From Bryobacterales bacterium (lineage in GTDB: Bacteria; Acidobacteriota; Terriglobia; Bryobacterales; Bryobacteraceae), in NCBI GenBank assembly GCA_016789785.1, contig JAEUQE010000358.1:1-6048 (forward strand): a stretch of DNA of 6,048 bases. The letters run 5' to 3'. Position 1 is the first letter of the stretch. Each line of letters starts with the position of its first letter. This document shows positions 1 through 6,042 of this stretch, one piece after another. The position numbers and the translations under genes were made by a program. The notes beneath the pieces were generated by a model that did not search any database, was not told the origin of the DNA, and worked only from the letters and a program-made list of their open reading frames with translations.

Positions 1-98
1 GATATCGTGCCCGAGATCGCCCCGGTCTGCAATTGACTGTAAGCCGGCGTCGCCAGCGTCAGAACACACGCCACCCAGAGATACAACATGGTCTTCAT
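1..98 (-). CDS. Start of a probable TonB-dependent receptor (partial, runs off the left edge)
   Basis: Reading the minus strand from the ATG at 98 gives 32 codons with no stop before the window edge. The product starts MKTMLYLWVACVLTLATPAYS and continues QLQTGAISGTI. The first 21 residues are a clear Sec signal peptide: Lys2, a hydrophobic stretch from about residue 4 to 16, and a likely cut after AYS. The next residues match the first strand of the carboxypeptidase-regulatory-like (CarboxypepD_reg) domain. That domain typically opens large outer-membrane TonB-dependent receptor-like proteins of Acidobacteriota with Q-T-G-x-I-S-G-T-(V/I). The ATG at 98 is preferred over the in-frame ATG at 89 because GAGGGG lies 9 bases upstream of it. 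The gene lies 71 bases behind the FAD oxidoreductase on the same strand, so co-transcription is likely. The identification rests on about 11 mature residues, so the export is secure but the receptor call is inference. Confidence 0.65.
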   Translation of the reverse strand, partial: MKTMLYLWVACVLTLATPAYSQLQTGAISGTI

Positions 99-107
99 CT
101 TGGAGAA

Positions 108-113
108 CCCCTC
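108..113 (-). promoter_or_regulatory. Shine-Dalgarno site of the receptor-like gene
   Basis: The minus strand reads GAGGGG here, with a 9-base spacer to the ATG whose first base is 98. This decides the start in favour of 98 over the in-frame ATG at 89. Confidence 0.5.
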
Positions 114-159
114 AGACTTGCTTTCTCAAATCCCAGATCAATTGATGGTTAGCCGGCCG

Positions 160-172
160 TGACGCAGCGTCA
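160..172. repeat. Short perfect inverted repeat over the stop codon of the FAD gene
   Basis: TGACGC-A-GCGTCA is a perfect 6-base inverted repeat around one central base. It overlaps the TGA stop (170-172, minus strand). As RNA it would fold as a 5-bp stem with a CAG loop. No T run follows on the minus strand, so it does not look like an intrinsic terminator. That fits read-through into the receptor-like gene. It could be chance or a protein-binding site. Confidence 0.25.
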
Positions 173-2137
173 GGCGTAGCATCTCACTTCGAACAAGCGC
201 GCCATCTCGTCGCCGTTGGTGGCATCAATCTGCACACGCAATGCCTGCGCGCGCACGGGCGCGAAGTCATGCCGCGCCAGCCGCTGATAGTTGCCCTTAC
301 GCTCGGCCAGCAGCTTCCATTCGCCACCTTCCGATTCGCGATACAGCAGACGGTAGTCCTTCACGGTCTCCGGCTGCGGCGCGCGAACAATGGTCTGGTT
401 CGCCGCATTCAACGACGTCAGCGTCAATTCCCGCTGGAAGCCGGTGTCGAACGTGAGCTGAACGTGGCGCAGCGTTTGCGGCTTGTCCCACACGAAGTCC
501 GCCCAGGTCTTGCCCGGATCCAGTTTGGCTGCCCATTGATGGCCCGGTCCCTTGGGAATGTTGCGCACATGGCCGTCGAGCAGAAGGATGGCCGGCGCTT
601 CGTCCTGCTGGTGCGAAGCGGTGACCTTCGCCTTGCGGGCGAGGTCGAGCGGATCCTCGTTAATCACGCTGCTGATGGATTGGTCATCGCGCAACAGGCG
701 CTGCTGCAGACTTCGCACCCGCGCCGGGTCCTTCGCCAGTTCGCGAGGCATCCAACCATTCTTCACGCACATCGCGGCAGCGGTTCCAGCGGCCTGTCCT
801 TCCACGGCGCAAGTGGCCATGACGCGCGTGGAGGTGAACGCCACGTGCGACGCGCTGATGTTGCGCCCCGCCATCATCAGATTCGAAATGTTCTTCGAAT
901 AGAGCGAACGGAACGGAATGCTGAACACTTCCTTGGTGCGGATCTGCACGGCGGGCGGCAGATCGGAACGGTCGAAGCCGCCGGGCGGATGATCGTCCAT
1001 GGGCCAGCCGCCAATCGCGATCGCGTCTTCAAAGCGCACCGAGTTTTCGAGGTCCTGCTGGCGAAGCATATAGTCGCCGACAAGCCTGCGGCTGCCGCGT
1101 TTGCCCGGCATCATGCCAACCCAATCGAGCCCGTAGTGGCTGCTCTCGGGATGGTCGCCCGAGTTCTTGATGTAGTCCCACACGCCCATCGTGATGGAGA
1201 GCAATTCGAAACGGATGCGCTCATTGTCGCGAATCGTATCGTGACTGCCGCCCCACTCGATCCACCAGTAGCCGTACTCCCACGAGTTGATCTTGCGCTT
1301 GACCAGATGCTCTTTGGTCACTTTGCGAGCCCACACTGGAGGCTTGAAGGGCACCACCCGCGGATAGAGCCGCGACGTGAACAGAATGCTCGATCCGAGC
1401 GTTTCGCCATCGGCCTTTTCGGGCGCGAGCGTCTCGCCGAACTCGCTCCGCGATTCCCGTCCCGATCGTAGTTCGGCTCCGGATTCGAGGCCGAGCCGCG
1501 AGTCGCCCGTGCAGTCGCAGAAGATCTTGGCCTTGATGCGATAGATGTGTTCGCTCTTGTCACAACGTGCGAGCGCCTGCTCGATCTTGCCGTTCTTCAC
1601 GGCAGCGCGATAGAGCACGGTTTCGAGCAGCAGCGTGATGTTGGGCTCGCTGATCACCTTGTCGTAGAGCAGCAGATCCCACATCTCCCAGCAGCGGTGC
1701 GGATTGTTGACTGCGTCGTCGAGACGGAACTCCTCCAGCAGTCCACCCTCGCGCCAGCCGGGCCGGCCCTTGTGCGAGTTCGCACCGACCACGTGCATTT
1801 TGACTTCGCTCGACGAGTTGCCGCCAAGCCGCGAGCGGTCCTGCAGCAGAATCACCTTGGCGCCATGGCGCGCCGCCGAGACCGCCGCGAGCACACCGGC
1901 GAGACCGCCGCCCGCGACCAGCACATCGGTTTCAAGGTCGACCAGACGCATGTTCGGCTCCTCCGCCAGGGTCTGGCGAAGGGGCTTCGATGGCGCCACT
2001 TTGTCGAATTCCGGTCTCTGGAAGAGGCCGTGGAGTTCGGCGTTGGAAGGCGTATAGGGAGCGGGTGGCATCTGATCCGCTCTCACAATTAAGGAATACG
2101 TGCCGATGCCGGCGGCGAGAAAATCCCTGCGCTTCAT
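170..2137 (-). CDS. Tat-exported FAD-dependent oxidoreductase with C-terminal discoidin-like domain
   Basis: This 655-residue protein belongs to the FAD_oxidored type (PF12831-like). The N-terminus KRRDFLAAG, then a short hydrophobic stretch and a likely cut near VRA (residues 18-20), is a twin-arginine signal. The flavoprotein should therefore fold in the cytoplasm and work in the periplasm. Residues 71-81 carry the dinucleotide-binding G-x-G-x-x-G (G76, G78, G81), followed by RLGGNSSS (103-110). FCDCTGDSRLG (206-216) resembles the family's second FAD motif. MMAGRNISASH to EGQAAGTAAA (421-455) resembles the C-terminal FAD-binding segment. Residues about 502-655 form a beta-rich tail like F5/8-type (discoidin) carbohydrate-binding domains, ending in RLFEVRCYA. 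The start at 2137 is chosen because it supplies the Tat motif, although the ribosome site is weak (AAGG, 12 bases upstream). The substrate is unknown; a sugar or glycoside-linked compound is inferred from the tail. Xanthan lyase labels given to relatives are not supported by anything seen here. The receptor-like gene follows after 71 bases. Confidence 0.85.
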   Translation of the reverse strand: MKRRDFLAAGIGTYSLIVRADQMPPAPYTPSNAELHGLFQRPEFDKVAPSKPLRQTLAEEPNMRLVDLETDVLVAGGGLAGVLAAVSAARHGAKVILLQDRSRLGGNSSSEVKMHVVGANSHKGRPGWREGGLLEEFRLDDAVNNPHRCWEMWDLLLYDKVISEPNITLLLETVLYRAAVKNGKIEQALARCDKSEHIYRIKAKIFCDCTGDSRLGLESGAELRSGRESRSEFGETLAPEKADGETLGSSILFTSRLYPRVVPFKPPVWARKVTKEHLVKRKINSWEYGYWWIEWGGSHDTIRDNERIRFELLSITMGVWDYIKNSGDHPESSHYGLDWVGMMPGKRGSRRLVGDYMLRQQDLENSVRFEDAIAIGGWPMDDHPPGGFDRSDLPPAVQIRTKEVFSIPFRSLYSKNISNLMMAGRNISASHVAFTSTRVMATCAVEGQAAGTAAAMCVKNGWMPRELAKDPARVRSLQQRLLRDDQSISSVINEDPLDLARKAKVTASHQQDEAPAILLLDGHVRNIPKGPGHQWAAKLDPGKTWADFVWDKPQTLRHVQLTFDTGFQRELTLTSLNAANQTIVRAPQPETVKDYRLLYRESEGGEWKLLAERKGNYQRLARHDFAPVRAQALRVQIDATNGDEMARLFEVRCYA

Positions 2138-2166
2138 GGCTCAAGAAGACCTTGGGAGGATTCTGT

Positions 2167-2174
2167 CACATGTG
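2167..2174. promoter_or_regulatory. Perfect 8-base palindrome, possible operator
   Basis: CACATGTG is a perfect palindrome 30 bases before the FAD gene start and within its likely leader. Its position suits a regulator-binding site, but a single 8-base palindrome can be chance and no known operator family is recognised. Confidence 0.2.
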
Positions 2175-2197
2175 CGAGGCTTGGCGCAAGGAAAAAA

Positions 2198-2214
2198 TTT
2201 CAGATTTCAGATTT
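2198..2214. repeat. Tandem 7-base repeat in the divergent promoter region
   Basis: TTTCAGA occurs twice in tandem (2198-2204, 2205-2211) followed by a partial third unit TTT (2212-2214), in the most AT-rich stretch of the intergenic region. It could be a regulator-binding array or slippage-prone sequence between the two promoters. Confidence 0.3.
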
Positions 2215-2282
2215 AGGAATCCTCCGTCAACATTTTGGCGCCTCCCTCTCCCCGCCTCGGCGGCGCCGATACGGGCCAAAGA

Positions 2283-2304
2283 GGTGCCGAGCGCACCGGT
2301 TTTT
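2283..2304 (+). promoter_or_regulatory. Leader hairpin followed by T run, just before the surface-protein start
   Basis: GGTGC (2283-2287) pairs with GCACC (2293-2297) around a 5-base loop. GG and five T bases (2300-2304) follow, running straight into AGGAGG. The shape is that of a small intrinsic terminator or attenuator placed 16 bases before the ATG. The 5-bp stem is short, so efficient termination is doubtful. Other roles are a protein-binding leader stem or no role. Confidence 0.3.
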
Positions 2305-2310
2305 AGGAGG
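2305..2310 (+). promoter_or_regulatory. Strong Shine-Dalgarno site of the surface-protein gene
   Basis: AGGAGG is a full consensus anti-16S match, but only 3 bases (GAT) separate it from the ATG at 2314, which is tighter than usual. It fixes the start at 2314 even though the frame is open back to about 1990. Confidence 0.7.
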
Positions 2311-2313
2311 GAT

Positions 2314-5300
2314 ATGATTCGAACGCCATTCCTTTCGGCGGCGCCCGGCTGGGCGTCCCGAACACTACCGCATGGCTTAGCTGTCTGCTGTTGGCTGCTG
2401 GCCGTATCGCCCGTTTGGGGAGCTGCCAACATCACGAATACTTCGCCGCTGGCGGACGGGATTATCGGGCAGCCGTACAACGTCGCACTGACTTTCACGC
2501 ACACGTCGCCGCCGAACGTCTTCTTCGGGATTAGCGCGGGGTCGTTGCCGCCTGGATTGACTCTTTCTCCCAACGGCGGATGTTCCTTCACACCTTCCAT
2601 CTCCGGCACCCCGACGACGGCTGGGACCTACACGGTCACCATTCGCGTGGCGGAAGCGGATTCAAACTGTGTTTTCTATTATCCCGGCAACATTCCGAAC
2701 AACACTTACACAACTCTCACCATCACCATCGCCGGGCCAATCACGATCACCACAACCACGTTGCCCGCCACGACACAGGACCGGCCATATTCACAGGCAA
2801 TCGCTACCTCTGGTGGCGCGAATCCCAAGACTTTCGCATTGAACGTGGGATCGCTGCCTGCCGGAATGAGCTTGGACACTTCGACCGGCGCAATTACCGG
2901 AACGCCAACTGCCTCCGGCACTTCGAACTTCACCATTGGGGTGAGTTGCTGCGGAAGTACCTTCACGGACAGCCGGGCTCTGAGCATTCTGGTCAATCCA
3001 CCAGTCTCGATCACGACGTCCGCGCTTGCGCAGGGAACGGTCAGTGGCGCTTACTCACAAACCATGGCCGCAACCGGAGGCACCGGGGCACTGAACTGGT
3101 CGGCAACAGGTCTGCCGGGTAGTTTGTCCATCTCGTCCAGTGGAGTCATCACTGGCACGGCGAACGCCGCCGGAACTTACAACGTCAACTTCACCGCCCA
3201 GGATTCGGTCGGCGCAACGGGGTCCGCCACGCTGGCACTCACTGTGGTGAATCCACCGGTCATCAGCACCTCGTCGTTGCCCATCGGCACTTCCGGAGTT
3301 CCCTACACGCACACGATGCAGGCCAGCGGAGGGGTCGGGCAACTTGCCTGGACGGCCACGGGATTGCCAGCCGGGCTCAGCCTTTCCGCCGCGGGCGTGA
3401 TCAGCGGCACTCCGGGCGCGCACGGGACCCTTCCGGTCCAATTCACGGTCACCGACACGTTCAACTCCACCGGAACCGCCACGCTGAACCTCACCATCAG
3501 TCCGCCTCTTCAGATCACAACCGAAGAGCTGCCATCAACTACCGTGGGGCGTCCCTATAGTTTCCAGATCGCGGCCAACGGCGGAACCGGAGCACTGACG
3601 TGGACCGGCGTCACGCTTCCGCCTGGAACTTCGCTTTCGAGCACCGGCGTGCTGAACGGCACAACCACACAGGTGGGCGCATGGCCGCTTCAAGTGAGTG
3701 TCACGGACGCACTCAACGGACCGCCAAAGACGAGGCACTTGTCGCTGGTGGTGAATGCGCTGCCTTCCATCGTGACACCAAGTCTGCCCTCGCCCGTGGC
3801 GGGTACTGCGTATTCACAAACACTGCAAGCCACCGGAGGCACTGCACCGCTCACGTGGTCGGCGACGGGTTTGCCGGCGGGACTGATCGTGTCAGCGGCC
3901 GGAGTCATCAGCGGCACTCCAACCGCGAGCGGGCAGTTCACCGCCACAGTGACGGTCACTGACGCAGCCGGCGCGACGGCCACACGCCAGTTCGGAGTGG
4001 ACAGCGCCGCGGGCTTCACCATCCAGACGATTCCCGCCGGACAACGCTTCCTCGCCGATGGACAGCAGTACACCGCACCGCACACCTTCCACTGGTCGGT
4101 CGGCAGCACCCATATCGTGACGGCCGTGGTGCCCGCCCCGCTCAACGCCGATACACGTTTTGCCTTCGGCAATTGGAGCGACAGTGGCGACTTCACGCAT
4201 AGCATCACGGTAACCGGGCCCGGAACATTGACAGTCACTTATGTTTTGCAGCATCGCGTTCAGACCGCCTTCACTCCGCCGTTTGCAGGTTCTGTCACGC
4301 TGGTTCCGCCTTCACCCGATGGCTTCTACAGCCACGGCACAGCGGTCGGCGCGCAGGCGGAAGTCAAGGCCGGGTTCCGGTTCCTGCAGTGGGGCGGCCC
4401 GATGGTGGGCAACGTGAATCCTGGCTCGATGATTGTCACCGGCCCCGGCACGGTGTTCGCGAACTTTCAGCAGGCGCCGGCGTGCGAGTATGCGTTGGCG
4501 CGCAACGAACTGCCAGTGCTTCCGAGCGGCTATTCGGGCAGGGTCGAAATGACCACGGCGCCCGGGTGCGCATGGTCTGCGGCAACCGCGGCCAACTGGA
4601 TCACCATCCGGTCAGCGCACGGCTCCGGCATTGGAAGCGTGCTCTTTGATGTGGCGCCGAATCCGGGCGACAAGCTTCGCTCGGGCGTGATCACGGTCGC
4701 GGGCCAGACGCTGACGGTGCATCAGGATGGCTCGGGGTGTACGATCCTGATCAACCCGTCGTCGCTGGCAGCGCCGGTGGAGGGCGGCACGTACACGGTG
4801 GATGTCACGGCCCCCGCCGCTTGTGGTTGGGTGGCCGCGGGCAGTCCATCGTTCGTCCAGCTACCCTCCGTCGAACGGACAGGTTCGCAGGTGGTGTCCT
4901 ATGGCGTCACCCGCAATTCCGGCATCCTTCCGCGTACGGCGGCGATCGTTGTGGGTGGCATGACGAAACCGATTCTGCAGAAGGCCGCGCAAATGACCGA
5001 GTTGTATCGCGATGTGCCTTCCACTCACGCTTTCCACGATGCGATCTATCTCGCCACGCTTCACAAACTGACAGCGGGTTGCGGGCCGGATCTCTACTGT
5101 CCCGATCAGCCATTGAATCGGGCCGAAATGGCGGAGTTCATCATCAAGGCGCTGCTCGGCAAGGAGGTGTACACGGCGGACACACCCTACTTCAGTGATG
5201 TGCCTGCCACGCATCCGCAGTTCCGCGTCATCCAGAAGATGAAGGAACTGGGGATCACGTCGGGATGTTCGGCCACCGCCTACTGCCCCGGCGCAACCAC

Positions 5301-5550
5301 CACGCGCACCGAGATGGCTGTGTTTCTCACGCGCGCGAAACTCGGCCTGATGGCAGGCCAGCCCATGCATCACGCCCCAGCGCCTTTCTTCGATGATGTG
5401 CCCGCGGCGAATCCGTTCTTCGGCTTCGTTCAGAAGATGCGCGAGATGGGCATCACCACCGGATGCTCGGCAACCTCGTACTGCCCGAATGCTACTGTCA
5501 CCAAGGGACAGATGGCGATGTTTGTCGTCCGCGGATTGCTCACCAGGTAA
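2314..5550 (+). CDS. Exported modular surface protein: Ig-like repeats, InlB-B-like, BACON-like and SLH domains
   Basis: This protein has 1078 residues. Residues 1-37 are a Sec signal peptide: Arg3 and Arg16, core LAVCCWLLAV, likely cut after VWGA. Six putative-Ig (He_PIG-type) repeats follow at 39-141, 142-229, 230-314, 315-397, 398-482 and 483-563. They share a T-x-G-x-x-Y start, LPxGxSLSxxGVIxGTP in the middle and VTDxxG near the end. Residues 567-646 and 647-720 look like divergent InlB-B/Flg_new modules (DGQQYTAPHTFHWSVGSTH; FRFLQWGG). BACON-like domains lie at 724-806 and 809-891 (CAWSAATAANWITI; CGWVAAGSPSFVQL). Three SLH motifs end the protein (about 895-949, 957-1011, 1022-1078), each with DVP and a C-x5-C pair. 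No catalytic domain is visible. I infer a non-enzymatic envelope protein that binds a partner through its repeats and is anchored to the wall or a surface polymer by SLH. The start at 2314 has AGGAGG and the signal peptide; the longer open frame upstream crosses into the FAD gene and encodes no signal. Confidence 0.88.
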   Translation: MIRTPFLSAAPGWASRTLPHGLAVCCWLLAVSPVWGAANITNTSPLADGIIGQPYNVALTFTHTSPPNVFFGISAGSLPPGLTLSPNGGCSFTPSISGTPTTAGTYTVTIRVAEADSNCVFYYPGNIPNNTYTTLTITIAGPITITTTTLPATTQDRPYSQAIATSGGANPKTFALNVGSLPAGMSLDTSTGAITGTPTASGTSNFTIGVSCCGSTFTDSRALSILVNPPVSITTSALAQGTVSGAYSQTMAATGGTGALNWSATGLPGSLSISSSGVITGTANAAGTYNVNFTAQDSVGATGSATLALTVVNPPVISTSSLPIGTSGVPYTHTMQASGGVGQLAWTATGLPAGLSLSAAGVISGTPGAHGTLPVQFTVTDTFNSTGTATLNLTISPPLQITTEELPSTTVGRPYSFQIAANGGTGALTWTGVTLPPGTSLSSTGVLNGTTTQVGAWPLQVSVTDALNGPPKTRHLSLVVNALPSIVTPSLPSPVAGTAYSQTLQATGGTAPLTWSATGLPAGLIVSAAGVISGTPTASGQFTATVTVTDAAGATATRQFGVDSAAGFTIQTIPAGQRFLADGQQYTAPHTFHWSVGSTHIVTAVVPAPLNADTRFAFGNWSDSGDFTHSITVTGPGTLTVTYVLQHRVQTAFTPPFAGSVTLVPPSPDGFYSHGTAVGAQAEVKAGFRFLQWGGPMVGNVNPGSMIVTGPGTVFANFQQAPACEYALARNELPVLPSGYSGRVEMTTAPGCAWSAATAANWITIRSAHGSGIGSVLFDVAPNPGDKLRSGVITVAGQTLTVHQDGSGCTILINPSSLAAPVEGGTYTVDVTAPAACGWVAAGSPSFVQLPSVERTGSQVVSYGVTRNSGILPRTAAIVVGGMTKPILQKAAQMTELYRDVPSTHAFHDAIYLATLHKLTAGCGPDLYCPDQPLNRAEMAEFIIKALLGKEVYTADTPYFSDVPATHPQFRVIQKMKELGITSGCSATAYCPGATTTRTEMAVFLTRAKLGLMAGQPMHHAPAPFFDDVPAANPFFGFVQKMREMGITTGCSATSYCPNATVTKGQMAMFVVRGLLTR
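2428..4002 (+). repeat. Six putative-Ig (He_PIG-type) domain repeats
   Basis: Units by nucleotide are 2428-2736, 2737-3000, 3001-3255, 3256-3504, 3505-3759 and 3760-4002. Units 2 to 6 are 81-88 residues long; unit 1 is 103 residues because of an extra loop region holding Cys90 and Cys119. Unit 2 has an adjacent pair, Cys212-Cys213. Units 3, 4 and 6 are the closest to each other and keep near-identical DNA around the VISGTP motif (ATCAGCGGCACTCC at 3399 and 3906). This suggests duplication followed by divergence. Confidence 0.8.
4996..5547 (+). repeat. Three C-terminal SLH motifs with a conserved cysteine pair
   Basis: The motifs begin YRDVPSTHAF, YFSDVPATHPQF and FFDDVPAANPFF. Each continues to a G-I/L-T-x-G-C-x5-C-P segment and an acidic/basic helix with EMAEFI, EMAVFL or QMAMFV. 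Cysteine pairs are C923/C929, C985/C991 and C1051/C1057. Motifs 2 and 3 are the most similar. SLH triplets normally bind secondary cell-wall polymer or peptidoglycan. The cysteine pairs presumably form one disulfide per motif in the oxidising periplasm (inference). Confidence 0.8.
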
Positions 5551-5573
5551 CCCGCCGAACGCTTGTCTGATTT

Positions 5574-5617
5574 CAGCCCGGGACGCGCAGGGACGCGCGG
5601 CCCGGGCTGTTTCGTTT
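5574..5617 (+). terminator. Intrinsic-type terminator of the surface-protein gene
   Basis: The stem CAGCCCGGG-a-CGCGC (5574-5588) pairs with GCGCG-g-CCCGGGCTG (5595-5609) around a 6-base loop AGGGAC, with a single A·G mismatch. TTTCGTTT follows (5610-5617). It lies 24 bases after the stop codon. The T tail is interrupted but the stem is very strong. The inside of the stem also contains GGGACGCGC twice (5580-5588 and 5590-5598). Confidence 0.75.
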
Positions 5618-5653
5618 GCCGCCTGACGCCTCTCTCGTACTGAGCGGCTCATC

Positions 5654-5691
5654 AGCGGCGTACAGGGATCTGCGCCCGCCCAGAGGCATCC
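5654..5691. repeat. Direct repeat copy A
   Basis: These 38 bases align without gaps to 6005-6042, with 32 identities. The shared core is TGCGCCCGCCC. The two copies are 351 bases apart, a multiple of three. The plus-strand frame through copy A reads YRDLRPPRGIRG and stays open from 5571 to a TAA at 5781, but without an ATG or GTG start, so I do not call it a gene. Confidence 0.6.
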
Positions 5692-5709
5692 GTGGAGAGG
5701 GGACGCAGC

Positions 5710-5865
5710 AGACCTGGGGGTCTACGCTACGGTGCCCGTACCGTGGTGTCGCGCAGCGCAAATACGCGAACGTCTCACGGTAACGCAGGGTTCACCCTGC
5801 CGCCTCGACAATCGTGTCGAGGTCGTGCCCGGGGCCGGCGAATCGTCCTTGGCTGGATCATAGCC
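5710..5865. repeat. Chain of short perfect hairpins
   Basis: Successive inverted repeats are AGACC/GGTCT with a TGGG loop (5710-5723), ACGGT/ACCGT (5729-5744), and TCGCG/CGCGA with an 11-base loop (5749-5769). Then come GCAGGG/CCCTGC with a TTCA loop (5785-5800), CCTCGACA/TGTCGAGG with an ATCG loop (5803-5822), and GGCT/AGCC (5851-5865). Two of these have perfect 6- and 8-bp stems with tetraloops only two bases apart. The density of stems suggests a folded RNA or a mobile-element end; which strand would be transcribed is not clear. Confidence 0.45.
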
Positions 5866-6004
5866 GCTCGACCACCGTCACTCTTCCGCTTGGCCCCCGC
5901 CTTCACCGCGCATTTTCGTTCACCTCGCCTTGCATCGGGACGAGTCAGTCTCGGGGCGGTTGAAGTAAGCTTTCATGCTCGGGCTTTGTCGGGTCAGAAA
6001 GTCA

Positions 6005-6042
6005 AGCGGCGTCCATGGATTTGCGCCCGCCCGGAGGTGTCC
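6005..6042. repeat. Direct repeat copy B
   Basis: This is the partner of 5654-5691, differing at six positions. In the same relative frame it reads MDLRPPGGVP from the ATG at 6015, against RDLRPPRGIR in copy A. That hints that both copies derive from a coding sequence. The repeat runs up to the window edge, so its full extent is not visible. Confidence 0.6.

Larger units (their letters stand above)
2138..2313. promoter_or_regulatory. Divergent intergenic region between the FAD gene and the surface-protein gene
   Basis: These 176 bases separate two genes that point away from each other, so promoters for both should lie here. The left half is comparatively AT-rich (2190-2220) and the right half is GC-rich. 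On the minus strand TTGACG (2230 to 2225) is a good -35-like hexamer, but the best -10 at 17 bases (AAATCT, 2207 to 2202) is poor. For the plus-strand gene I see no convincing -35/-10 pair. Smaller elements are listed separately. Confidence 0.5.

Noticed and set aside
269..1471. Long plus-strand open frame of 400 codons opposite the FAD gene
   Set aside because: Its product is rich in Arg, His and Ala without recognisable motifs. The opposite strand encodes a clear flavoprotein across the whole stretch. It is an antisense by-product of high GC.
1990..2313. N-terminal extension of the surface protein from 1990
   Set aside because: It would overlap the FAD gene by about 150 bases and put 108 residues before a clear signal peptide. 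The ATG at 2314 has AGGAGG and begins the signal.
2220..2313. Riboswitch (for example a cyclic di-GMP GEMM type) in the leader of the surface-protein gene
   Set aside because: GC-rich stems and an AAAG segment are present, but the conserved GEMM core sequences are not. Only a simple 5-bp hairpin can be supported.
2428..4002. CRISPR array
   Set aside because: The regular repeats are about 250 bases long, translate into protein domains and vary in sequence, so they are coding repeats.
4861..5652. 263-codon minus-strand open frame opposite the SLH region
   Set aside because: It is Arg/His-rich antisense to well-supported SLH motifs, with no domain of its own.
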